Shown here one piece after another: positions 18,431-26,030 of a stretch of 30,421 bases of DNA. How positions within the stretch are numbered: position 1 is the stretch's first letter; each line of letters starts with the position of its first letter. Origin of the DNA: Acetobacteraceae bacterium (GTDB taxonomy: Bacteria; Pseudomonadota; Alphaproteobacteria; Zavarziniales; Zavarziniaceae); NCBI GenBank assembly GCA_947379865.1, contig CANCOY010000041.1, forward strand, positions 1 through 30,421. Direction: 5' to 3'. The position numbers and the translations under genes are program-made. The notes beneath the pieces are model-generated. The model was not told the origin of the DNA. It did not search any database and saw nothing but the letters and a program-made list of their open reading frames with translations.

Positions 18431-19918
18431 TCAGGCATCGCCAATATGGGTCCAGACCGTCTTGGCATGGAGGTATTCATCCACATGAAAGGGCCCGCCC
18501 TTGACCCCGTAGCCACTCATCCGCGCGCCGGTAAAGGTAACGCTGGGATCGGTGACCCCATAGCAGTTGATCCAGGCCATGCCGCAGCGCAAGCCCCGGG
18601 TGACCCGGTGCGCCCGGCCGATGTCGCGCGTCCACACGGCGCCGCCCAGGCCATAAGTGGTGTCATTGGCCAGCGCCAGCGCCTCTGCCTCAGTATCAAA
18701 GGGGATGGCGGCAAGCACTGGACCAAAGATCTCCTCCCGTGCCACCCGCATGTCATTGTGCACATGCTTCAACACGGTAGGTTCCACAAAGAAGCCGCCG
18801 GAAAGCGCGCCACCCAGGCGGGTGCCACCGGAAACGATCTCGGCCCCGTCAGCCAGGGCAATGTCGAAATAGCTGGTCACCTTGTCCAACTGGGCCTGCG
18901 AGGTGAGGGGGCCAAGCTGGGTTGCGGGATCAAGGCTGTCGCCAACCTTGAAGCCGGCGCCGACTTTGGCCACCTGGTCGACAAAGTCGTCGTAGATCTC
19001 ACGCTGGACGAACAGGCGGGTGCCGGCATAGCAGACCTGCCCGGTATTGTTGAAACAGCCCATGGCGGCACCACGTGCGGCGGCGGCCAGATCGGCATCG
19101 GCAAAGACGATGTTGGGGGACTTGCCCCCCAGTTCCACCTGCACCCGTTTGATATTGCGGGCCGAGGCCTCGATGATCTTCTGGCCCGTCAGGGTTGAGC
19201 CGGTGAAGGTGATCTTGTCCACATCCGGATGGCTGGCCAGGGCGGCACCGGCGGTGGGGCCGGGGCCGGGTACCACATTGATCACGCCCCTGGGGACACC
19301 CGCCGAGGCGAGGATTTCAGCCATCAGCAGGCTCGACAGGGGCGCCTCTTCAGCTGGTTTCAGCACCAGGGTGCAGCCCGTCGCAAGCGTTGGCCCGATG
19401 CTCCACAACTGGGTGATCAGCGGGCCGTTCCAGGGAATGATGGCCCCCACCACGCCGAGCGCTGACTTGTGTGAATGGCTCATGAAATCGCCGGGCACGG
19501 AATTGCTGAAGACATCGCCGCGGATGGAGACGGCCTGGGCTGCGTAGAAGCGCAGTGTCTGCTGGATCCAGCGCCGGAAGGTGGAGGTGCGGGCCAGCGG
19601 CGCCCCCATGTCGATGGTTTCCAGCCGCGCCAGTTCATCAAAGCGGGCATCAACCGCCGCCGCTACGGACAGCAGCAGGGATTGTCGGTCAAAGGGTTTC
19701 CAGCGGCTCCATTCACCGTCAAACGCGCGCCGCGCGGCGGCCACCGCATCGTCGATATCGGCGGCTCCACCCCGGGAAACCCGCGCAACCTCGGCGCCGG
19801 TGGAGGGATTCACGCACGAAAAAGTCTCCCCCGACCGGGCATCCACCAAGGCGCCATCAATGAACAGCCGCCGGGTTTCACCCGTGAGGAATGGATGATG
19901 TGTCCCGCCGTCAGCCAT
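18431..19918 (-). CDS. NAD(P)-dependent aldehyde dehydrogenase
   Basis: The 495-residue protein has the ALDH core: PWN (162-164), KPAEEAPLS, FTGSTLTGQKI, general base Glu262 in VELGGKSPNIV and catalytic Cys296 in NTGQVCYAGTRL, then REEIFGPVL near the C-terminus. ATG 19918 is preferred: GGGAGAG lies five bases upstream and the protein then has standard length. The frame is open back to 20095, but that segment is not ALDH-like and crosses the shared promoter region. It is the first gene of the minus-strand operon, 41 bases before the BVMO, and would oxidise an aldehyde made by the alcohol dehydrogenase to an acid. Confidence 0.93.
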   Translation of the reverse strand: MADGGTHHPFLTGETRRLFIDGALVDARSGETFSCVNPSTGAEVARVSRGGAADIDDAVAAARRAFDGEWSRWKPFDRQSLLLSVAAAVDARFDELARLETIDMGAPLARTSTFRRWIQQTLRFYAAQAVSIRGDVFSNSVPGDFMSHSHKSALGVVGAIIPWNGPLITQLWSIGPTLATGCTLVLKPAEEAPLSSLLMAEILASAGVPRGVINVVPGPGPTAGAALASHPDVDKITFTGSTLTGQKIIEASARNIKRVQVELGGKSPNIVFADADLAAAARGAAMGCFNNTGQVCYAGTRLFVQREIYDDFVDQVAKVGAGFKVGDSLDPATQLGPLTSQAQLDKVTSYFDIALADGAEIVSGGTRLGGALSGGFFVEPTVLKHVHNDMRVAREEIFGPVLAAIPFDTEAEALALANDTTYGLGGAVWTRDIGRAHRVTRGLRCGMAWINCYGVTDPSVTFTGARMSGYGVKGGPFHVDEYLHAKTVWTHIGDA

Positions 19919-19992
19919 GCCTGCTCTCCCAGAAGCGCCGACCCTTATGGGCCAACCGTATTTGCCTGACCGTACGGAGATGCGGGGCCGGT

Positions 19993-20009
19993 GCGAAATA
20001 GGATTTCGC
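19993..20009. promoter_or_regulatory. Perfect inverted repeat, candidate operator
   Basis: GCGAAAT (19993-19999), spacer AGG, ATTTCGC (20003-20009): a perfect 7-3-7 palindrome in the 175-bp gap between divergent ALDH and CoA-transferase genes. Its size suits a dimeric repressor. Which regulator binds is not known. A separate 8-bp palindrome CCGTACGG lies at 19970-19977. Confidence 0.45.
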
Positions 20010-20011
20010 TC

Positions 20012-20056
20012 TGGCAGCAATACATGATCCGTATGACCGCAGGGGCATTGCTGGCA
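20012..20056. promoter_or_regulatory. LysR-type box nested in a longer inverted repeat
   Basis: ATAC-N7-GTAT (20020-20034) matches the recognition form described for CatR/ClcR/CbnR-type LysR regulators. Around it, TGGCAGCAAT (20012-20021) and ATTGCTGGCA (20047-20056) are inverted with one mismatch and 25 bases between. The box centre lies 67 bases before the CoA-transferase ATG, a plausible place for LysR-type activation of that operon. The LysR gene at 13691 is the only such regulator in the window. Confidence 0.4.
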
Positions 20057-20093
20057 GTATCGTCTAGCCAACGACTGTTCAAAGTGGAAACGC

Positions 20094-21287
20094 ATGACCT
20101 ATCCCATGGAAGGCCTCGTCGTTCTTGATCTGACCCAGATCTACAACGGACCCTATGCGACCTATCTCATGGCGCTGGCCGGGGCGACGGTTATCAAGAT
20201 CGAACCGCCGGGGGGGGAGCCCCTGCGCCGGCGTGGTGCCGTGGGCGGGGCGGGCCTGCCCTTTGCCATGCTCAACGGCTGCAAGCAGTCGATCATGCTC
20301 GACCTCAAGAGTGAAGAGGGAAAGGCGGCCCTGCGCGCGCTGGTGGCGGGCGCCGATGTGCTGGTGGAGAATTTCGCCCCCGGCGCCATGGAGCGCCTGG
20401 GCCTTGGCGACACGGTGCTGCAGGGCCTGAACCCACGCCTGATCTATGCCTCCAGCTCTGGCTATGGCCGCTCTGGCCCCTATGCCAATTATCCCGCCAT
20501 GGACCTGACCATCCAGGCCATGTCGGGGGCCATCACGGTGACCGGCTATCCAGATCGGCCGCCGGTAAAGGCGGGGCCGGCAATCGCCGATTTCTTTGCC
20601 GGGATCCATCTCTATGGCGCCATCGCCACGGCACTCTATGACCGGGAGCGCACGGGCGTTGCCCGCCGGCTGGAAGTCTCCATGCAGGACGCGATCTATG
20701 CCTCCCTCAGTTCCAACCTTGGCATGCACTGGTTCACCGAGGGCAAGGCGGAATTGACCCGCACCGGCAACCGGCACGGTGGCCTCGCCGAATGTCCGTA
20801 TAACGTTTATCCGACATCGGACGGGTACATCGCCCTGATCTGTGTTGGGGATATTCACTGGAAGGCCCTGACCGACGTGATGGGCCGCCCAGATCTGGCG
20901 GCCGACCCGCGCTTTGCCTCGCTGAAGCTGCGTGTGGCCAGCATGGACGAGATCGACGGGGCGGTGGCCGAATGGACCGCGACCCTGACCAGTGCTGCGG
21001 CCTTCGAGCGTCTGATGGCGGCCCATGTGCCCTGCGCGCCGGTGCGCGGCCTCGACGAGGTGATGGAGGATCCCAACATGCATGCACGCGGTGCGCTGGA
21101 GTGGATCGACCATCCCGACTATGGCCGCATCGTGGTGCAGCAGTCGCCCCTGCGTTACGACGGCGTGCCCCTGCGGCCGCTGGAGCCAAGCCGGTCGCTG
21201 GGCGCTGATACGCGTAGCGTTCTTGACGCGCGCACCTCTTTGCCCGAGAGCGTCAAGGATGTGATCGAGGCCAGGGGCAAAAGCTGA
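20094..21287 (+). CDS. CaiB/BaiF family III CoA-transferase
   Basis: A 397-residue family III CoA-transferase, which moves CoA between carboxylic acids through a mixed anhydride and aspartyl-CoA. N-terminal signature LDLTQIYNGPYATYLMALAG, then IKIEPPGGEPLRRRG, and the catalytic Asp137 in NYPAMDLTIQAMSG, equivalent to Asp169 of formyl-CoA transferase. C-terminal CAPVRGLDEVMEDPNMHARG is also family-typical. ATG 20094 has GGAAA upstream. It starts a plus-strand operon with two P450s and an SDR, with 22 bases to the next gene. It suggests that a carboxylated substrate or product is handled as a CoA thioester; donor and acceptor are unknown. Confidence 0.93.
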   Translation: MTYPMEGLVVLDLTQIYNGPYATYLMALAGATVIKIEPPGGEPLRRRGAVGGAGLPFAMLNGCKQSIMLDLKSEEGKAALRALVAGADVLVENFAPGAMERLGLGDTVLQGLNPRLIYASSSGYGRSGPYANYPAMDLTIQAMSGAITVTGYPDRPPVKAGPAIADFFAGIHLYGAIATALYDRERTGVARRLEVSMQDAIYASLSSNLGMHWFTEGKAELTRTGNRHGGLAECPYNVYPTSDGYIALICVGDIHWKALTDVMGRPDLAADPRFASLKLRVASMDEIDGAVAEWTATLTSAAAFERLMAAHVPCAPVRGLDEVMEDPNMHARGALEWIDHPDYGRIVVQQSPLRYDGVPLRPLEPSRSLGADTRSVLDARTSLPESVKDVIEARGKS

Positions 21288-21309
21288 AGCAAGGGGGAGT
21301 GAGCCTGCC

Positions 21310-22524
21310 ATGAGTGCCGAAAGTCTTGCCGACCGTCCGGACCATGTGCCGGCTGACCGCGTCCATGATTTCGACCTCTACAATCCGCCCGGCATAGAGA
21401 AGGGCTTTCACGAAGCCTGGCTTGCCCTGCATGCGCCAGGCGTCCCCGATCTGATCTGGACACCACGCAACGGCGGCCACTGGATGGCGACGCGCGGTGC
21501 GCAGATTGCCGAAGTGTTTTCCGATCACCAGCGGTTCTCGGCACGGGTCTATCTGGTGCCGAAATCGGTGGGGGAGCAGCATCAGATGCTGCCGGTCATC
21601 CTCGACCCACCCGCCAATGTGCCCTATCGCATGCTGATGAACCGCTGCCTGGCGCCACCACGTGTCAGCGGCATGGAGGGGCGCATCCGGGCTCTGGCAG
21701 CCGCGCTGGTGGATGGTGTGGTTGCGCGGGGAAAGTGTAACTTTATCAGTGACTATGCGGATGTGCTGCCGGTGCGCATCTTCATGTCGCTGGTGGACCT
21801 GCCTGATGCCGACGTGCCCTTGCTGAAGCACTGGACAGAGCAGATCGTCCACCCCGACGGCAGCATGAGCTATGACGAGGCCAAGGCGCATATCTATGCC
21901 TATCTCGACCCGCATATAGATGCCCGTCTGGGTGGCGCTGGCGACGATATGCTGAGCCTGCTGATCAACGGCATGGTGGACGGCCGGCCGCTGACACGGG
22001 CTGAGATGCAGAGCCTGTGCATGCAGATGCTGCTGGGTGGCCTTGATACGGTGGTGAACTTCCTTGGCTTTGCCATGCTGTTTCTGGCGCGCAACCCGGA
22101 ACATCGCCGCCAGCTGGTGGCTGACCCCTCGCTGGTGGGGCCTGCGGTTGATGAATTGCTGCGGCGGTTCCCGGTGGTCAGCCTTGCCCGCGAGGTGCGG
22201 GACGATATTCATTATGATGGTGTGCTGCTGAAGCGGGGCGACATGGTGGCCATACCCACCCCCCTTGCCGGCACCGACGAACGTCAGAACACTGAGGCGC
22301 TGAAGGTGGATTTCAGCCGGGGGCCTGGCGAGCACGTGACCTTTGGCAAGGGGCCGCACTTCTGCCCGGGCGCCAATCTGGCCCGGACCGAGATCCGCAT
22401 CACCATTGAGGAATGGCTGAAACGCATTCCCGATTTCAGCGTTGATGCGGAATCAGACCTGCACTTCCGGGGTGGTCTGGTGGGGGTGGTCAATGCACTG
22501 CCGCTGCGCTGGCCGGTGACATAA
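21310..22524 (+). CDS. Cytochrome P450, CYP101 (P450cam)-like, copy A
   Basis: The 404-residue soluble P450 aligns by eye with P450cam along its length with a constant offset of five residues: VPDLIWTPRNGGHWMATR, the oxygen-activating GGLDTVVNFL (Asp246-Thr247), ExxR at Glu282-Arg285 and heme ligand Cys352 in FGKGPHFCPG. Arg107 matches P450cam Arg112, used in putidaredoxin contact. Differences: His91 replaces substrate-binding Tyr96, Leu82 replaces Phe87, and Pro353 replaces Leu358 next to the heme cysteine. It likely hydroxylates a small hydrophobic cyclic compound other than camphor. A class I ferredoxin and reductase are needed but absent from the window. GGGGGAG precedes ATG 21310. Confidence 0.95.
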   Translation: MSAESLADRPDHVPADRVHDFDLYNPPGIEKGFHEAWLALHAPGVPDLIWTPRNGGHWMATRGAQIAEVFSDHQRFSARVYLVPKSVGEQHQMLPVILDPPANVPYRMLMNRCLAPPRVSGMEGRIRALAAALVDGVVARGKCNFISDYADVLPVRIFMSLVDLPDADVPLLKHWTEQIVHPDGSMSYDEAKAHIYAYLDPHIDARLGGAGDDMLSLLINGMVDGRPLTRAEMQSLCMQMLLGGLDTVVNFLGFAMLFLARNPEHRRQLVADPSLVGPAVDELLRRFPVVSLAREVRDDIHYDGVLLKRGDMVAIPTPLAGTDERQNTEALKVDFSRGPGEHVTFGKGPHFCPGANLARTEIRITIEEWLKRIPDFSVDAESDLHFRGGLVGVVNALPLRWPVT

Positions 22525-22549
22525 CAACAAGAACAAAAGGGAGGGTGCC

Positions 22550-23521
22550 ATGAAGGACTTCAAGGGAAAGCTTGCCGTTGTAACGGGTGGCGGTTCAGGC
22601 ATGGGCCGTGAGATTGTCCGCCAGCTGGTGGCCGAAGGCGCCCATGTGGCCCTGTGCGACATGTCGGCCGAGGCCATGGCCGAGACAGTGACCCTCGCCA
22701 ATGCGGGCAATCGGTCGCGGGTGACGACCCATTTGTGCGATGTCAGCAACGAAGCTGACATGATGCGCTTCCGCGATGAAGTGCTGGCGCAGCACCAGCA
22801 GGACCATGTTGATCTGCTCTTCAACAATGCGGGCATCGGCGGCGGCGGCAGCTTTGTGGCTGGCGACCGGGCGGAATGGGAGCGCACCTTTTCGGTTTGC
22901 TGGCAGGGCGTGTACCTGGGCTGCCGCGCCTTCGTGCCCCTGCTGGTCAAGGCCGAGGAAGGCCATGTGGTAAACGTCAGCTCCGTCAACGGATTCTGGG
23001 GCAGCATCGGCCCTGAAACACCGCACACGGCCTATGTTGCAGCCAAGTTTGCCGTGAAGGGTTTCACCGAGGCGCTGATTGCCGACCTGCGGGTGAACGC
23101 GCCCCATGTGCGCGCCTCGGTGGTGATGCCGGGCCACATCGGCACGCGCATTGTGGAGAATTCGGCAAAGATTCTGGGGCAGAAGGATGTTGCGTCCATG
23201 GATGCCTCGGATATTGCCGCCGCGCGTGATGCCCTTGCCGCATCTGGCGCAGCCGTGGCGGGCCTGTCTGACGCGGAGGTGCGCCAGTTGCTCGACGCCC
23301 GCATCAAGGCCTTTGAGAACACGGCGCCCACCAGTGCCGAGCAGGCAGCAACCATCATCCTCGACGGCGTCCGTGCCGACAAATGGCGCATTCTGGTGGG
23401 CGAGGATGCCCATGCCATCGACACCATGGTGCGGGAAACGCCTGAGGAAGCCTATGACGCCGATTTCGCCAAGAGGCTGGCCGGGCAGGGGCACTTCCGC
23501 GCCCTGTTCGAAGCCCTCTGA
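22550..23521 (+). CDS. Short-chain dehydrogenase with long C-terminal extension
   Basis: A 323-residue SDR: TGGGSGMG (12-19), Asp37 after the second strand (NAD preference), NNAG (92-95), Ser144-145, Tyr162 and Lys166 (AYVAAK), then VVMPGHIGTRI. After the core an extra segment of about 100 residues follows, rich in Ala/Asp and ending HFRALFEAL, longer than classical SDRs. It lies between the two P450 genes, 25 bases after the first and 12 before the second, with GGGAGGG upstream. The natural reading is oxidation of the P450-made alcohol to the ketone that the BVMO across the divergent promoter could use; this is inference. Confidence 0.93.
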   Translation: MKDFKGKLAVVTGGGSGMGREIVRQLVAEGAHVALCDMSAEAMAETVTLANAGNRSRVTTHLCDVSNEADMMRFRDEVLAQHQQDHVDLLFNNAGIGGGGSFVAGDRAEWERTFSVCWQGVYLGCRAFVPLLVKAEEGHVVNVSSVNGFWGSIGPETPHTAYVAAKFAVKGFTEALIADLRVNAPHVRASVVMPGHIGTRIVENSAKILGQKDVASMDASDIAAARDALAASGAAVAGLSDAEVRQLLDARIKAFENTAPTSAEQAATIILDGVRADKWRILVGEDAHAIDTMVRETPEEAYDADFAKRLAGQGHFRALFEAL

Positions 23522-23533
23522 GGGGCAGGTGCC

Positions 23534-24745
23534 ATGAGTGGACCTGTGCTGGCTGATCGCCCTGCCAATGTCCCGGCGGAGCGTGTCGTCGATTTCGATG
23601 TCTACGATCCGGCGGGGGTGGCTGACGGCTTCCACGAGGCCTTTCTGGCGCTGCAGGCGCCGGGGGTTCCAGACCTGGTCTGGACGCCCCGGAATGAAGG
23701 GCACTGGATTGTCACCCGCAGTGAGTTGATGACACGGATCTTTCCCGACAGCGGCGCCTATTCCAACCGCATCATCGTCATCCCAAAGTCGGTGGGGGAG
23801 CAGCACCAGATGCTGCCCACCACCCTGGACCCGCCTAATCACGCCGCCTATCGCAGCCTGTTGCAGGCGGGTCTGGCGCCGCCGCCCAACCTCGCCCGCG
23901 AGGACCTGATCCGGCGGACTGCAAACGGCCTGATCGACGCGTTCATTCATGACGGCGCCTGCAATTTCACCACGGCCTATGCCGAGCAGCTGCCCATCCG
24001 TATCTTCCTTGGCATTGTGGATCTGCCCCTTGAGGACGCCCCCAAGCTCAAGCTCTGGTCAGACCAGATCGTCCACCCTGATGGCACAATGACCTATGCC
24101 GAGGCAGAGGGGCATTTCCATGCCTATCTGTGGCCCCATATCGAGGCGCGGCTGGCGGGGGATGGTACTGATCTGCTCAGCGTGATGGTGCGGGGGCAGG
24201 TGGACGGTCGCCCCCTCTCCAGGCCAGAGATGCTGAGTCTGTGCATGCAGGCCCTGCTGGGCGGCCTTGATACGATCGTTAATTTTCTGGGCTTTGTGTT
24301 TCTGTTCCTCGCGCGCAATCCCGACCATCGCCGCCAGCTTGTGGCCCAGCCCGAGCGTATTTCTGCCGCCGTGGAAGAGCTGCTGCGCCGCTTTCCCGTG
24401 GTCAATGTTGCCCGCGAGGTTCGGGCCGATGTGGTCTGTGATGGGATGCTTCTCAAGGCCGGTGATGTGGTGATGCTCTCCACCGCCCTTGCCGGCACCG
24501 ATGAGCGGGCGATGTCCTGCCCCATGGACGTCGATTTCAACCGGCGGGCTGGCGGGCACCTCGCCTTTGGCAAGGGCATCCATTTTTGCCCCGGGGCGCA
24601 TCTGGCACGCACCGAGGTGCGGATTACTTTGGAAGAATGGCTGAAGCGCATTCCCGATTTCGCCCTGGCGCCGGGCGCGCTGATCACCTTTCGCAGCGGC
24701 ATCGTCGGCACCGTAGACCGCCTGCCGCTGGTCTGGCCGGTTTAG
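23534..24745 (+). CDS. Cytochrome P450, CYP101 (P450cam)-like, copy B
   Basis: The 403-residue paralogue of copy A has all key positions at identical numbers: GGLDTIVNFL (Asp246-Thr247), Glu282-Arg285, Cys352 in FGKGIHFCPG, Arg107, His91 in SVGEQHQMLP and Pro353 after the heme Cys. The two differ most at about residues 66-84, 102-130 and 325-345. In P450cam the first two of these ranges include the B'-helix region that shapes substrate access, so the pair may act on different substrates or positions. It ends the CoA-transferase/P450/SDR/P450 operon; the stop runs directly into a short tandem repeat. Tandem duplication around the SDR is the simplest origin. Confidence 0.95.
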   Translation: MSGPVLADRPANVPAERVVDFDVYDPAGVADGFHEAFLALQAPGVPDLVWTPRNEGHWIVTRSELMTRIFPDSGAYSNRIIVIPKSVGEQHQMLPTTLDPPNHAAYRSLLQAGLAPPPNLAREDLIRRTANGLIDAFIHDGACNFTTAYAEQLPIRIFLGIVDLPLEDAPKLKLWSDQIVHPDGTMTYAEAEGHFHAYLWPHIEARLAGDGTDLLSVMVRGQVDGRPLSRPEMLSLCMQALLGGLDTIVNFLGFVFLFLARNPDHRRQLVAQPERISAAVEELLRRFPVVNVAREVRADVVCDGMLLKAGDVVMLSTALAGTDERAMSCPMDVDFNRRAGGHLAFGKGIHFCPGAHLARTEVRITLEEWLKRIPDFALAPGALITFRSGIVGTVDRLPLVWPV

Positions 24746-24780
24746 GCGGCAGGCGGCAGGCGGCAGGGCCCTAGGCCCTG
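24745..24780. repeat. Three GGCGGCA tandem copies followed by a palindrome
   Basis: Three perfect 7-bp copies of GGCGGCA (24745-24765) run from the stop codon of P450 copy B into CAGGGCC-CTA-GGCCCTG (24764-24780), a perfect 7-3-7 palindrome that contains the patatin stop codon. It lies between two convergent genes only 25 bases apart. No T-tract is seen. It may act as a shared 3' structure. Confidence 0.6.
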
Positions 24781-25934
24781 TCCGTGCCTTCCCTGTGCAC
24801 ATCGTGCACGGTGATACCCATGCGGTTGCCTGGTTTGCGGAACCAGTCGGCATGGGCAAGGGTGCGGCGGGTGTCTTCCAGGCCTGCGGCCCAATGGTCC
24901 AGCATGGTCAGGCGGGAGAATTCGTAATCCTTGTTGCCGCCCTCATGCGCCTTTTGATGATAGACGAGATGCAGGATGTTGACCTGCGGTACATCCTGCA
25001 TCTCCTTCATCAGGGCGCGGTCTGCCTCGGTCAACTGCTCGGGGGCGATGCGTGCCAGGGCATCCCTCAGGCGGGCTTCCAGGGCGTGAATGCGGCGGTA
25101 TTTGTCGGTGGTGTTGCGGGTGCGCGACGAGAACATGATGTCCTTGTTGCGCGCGTTCACCTCGCCCATGGTCCTGGGCAGGGCGCCCTTGGCATTGAAC
25201 AGGTCAACCTGGAACACCAGCGTGTCCTGGATCCGCTGCTGGTCCAGCAGATATTGCAGCGGCGTGTTGCTGACGATGCCGCCATCCCAATAGTGCCCCC
25301 CGTCTATTGCCACAGCCGGAAAGGCCGGGGGCAGGGCGCCGCTTGCCATGACATGGGACGGTCCCAGGCGCTCAAGAGAACTGTCGAAATACCGGAAGTT
25401 GCCAGTCTCGATATTGACGGCACCAACGCTCAGACGATGGCTGTTGCTGTTCAGCAGGTCCCAGTCGATGAGACCGCCAAGGTGGCTGACCAATGGGTTG
25501 GTGTCATAAAAGCTGGTGGCCCCGGGGCCGCCTGGCGGGGCCAGCCAGGGATTGGTTTTCCGCGGCGAGAAGAAGCCGGGAATGCCCCGCATCATGGTCA
25601 GCCAGGCGCTGGTCAGATTGTGCAGTGGGCGGAGGGTATCGCTGCTTTCAAGATGGCGGGCATAGCCGTGGCTGGTAACCATCTCCCAGAAGTCGCGCAG
25701 GCGCGCCACCTGGTTTTGGGGCGTATTACCGGCAATGATCGAGGCATTGATGGCGCCGATGGAGACGCCGGAGAGCCAATAAGGCTGGATGCCTGCCGCA
25801 CTCAGAGCCTCAAAGACGCCAGCCTGATAGGAGCCAAGGGCGCCGCCACCCTGCAGGACCAGCGCGACCATGTCGTAGTCGTGCATATGTGGTGCGCCCG
25901 GCAGTGGCTGGGCTGCCGATGTTCCATCTTGCAT
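24771..25934 (-). CDS. Patatin-like phospholipase with DUF3734 C-terminal region
   Basis: The 387-residue protein has the patatin catalytic dyad: GGGALGSYQAGV (29-40, oxyanion loop), Ser58 in GVSIGA and Asp217 in DGGIVSNTPL. The C-terminal third (MFSSRTRNTTDKYRRIHALE, later HQKAHEGGNKDYEFSRLTML) matches the DUF3734 region that follows patatin domains in many proteobacteria. Expected activity is lipid acyl hydrolysis. ATG 25934 with GGA seven bases upstream is preferred over TTG 25964. It is the last of the AraC-ABM-patatin genes on the minus strand, separated from the ABM gene by two hairpins. Its link to the catabolic pathway is unclear. Confidence 0.92.
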   Translation of the reverse strand: MQDGTSAAQPLPGAPHMHDYDMVALVLQGGGALGSYQAGVFEALSAAGIQPYWLSGVSIGAINASIIAGNTPQNQVARLRDFWEMVTSHGYARHLESSDTLRPLHNLTSAWLTMMRGIPGFFSPRKTNPWLAPPGGPGATSFYDTNPLVSHLGGLIDWDLLNSNSHRLSVGAVNIETGNFRYFDSSLERLGPSHVMASGALPPAFPAVAIDGGHYWDGGIVSNTPLQYLLDQQRIQDTLVFQVDLFNAKGALPRTMGEVNARNKDIMFSSRTRNTTDKYRRIHALEARLRDALARIAPEQLTEADRALMKEMQDVPQVNILHLVYHQKAHEGGNKDYEFSRLTMLDHWAAGLEDTRRTLAHADWFRKPGNRMGITVHDVHREGTDRA

Positions 25935-25991
25935 GGTGTTTCCGATTTGCCTGACATCGAGCAATCATCCTCTCACGGAATGATAGTCCCT

Positions 25992-26030
25992 GCCACGAGG
26001 GTGGCGGTGCCAGGGCTTCTGCCCTGGCAC
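25992..26030. repeat. Two adjacent hairpins between ABM and patatin genes
   Basis: GCCAC-GAGG-GTGGC (25992-26005) is followed by GTGCCAGGGC-TTCT-GCCCTGGCAC (26007-26030), a perfect 10-bp stem that abuts the stop codon of the ABM gene. No T-tract lies beyond it on the minus strand. It may be a weak terminator or an mRNA-stabilising structure that sets different levels for the two genes. Confidence 0.7.

Noticed and set aside
22595..23950. Minus-strand frame of 451 codons across the SDR and second P450
   Set aside because: Antisense to two genes with complete motifs, and it crosses their boundary; no domain is seen.
24745..24765. Short tandem repeat as a CRISPR array
   Set aside because: Only three 7-bp units without spacers, and no cas genes anywhere in the window.
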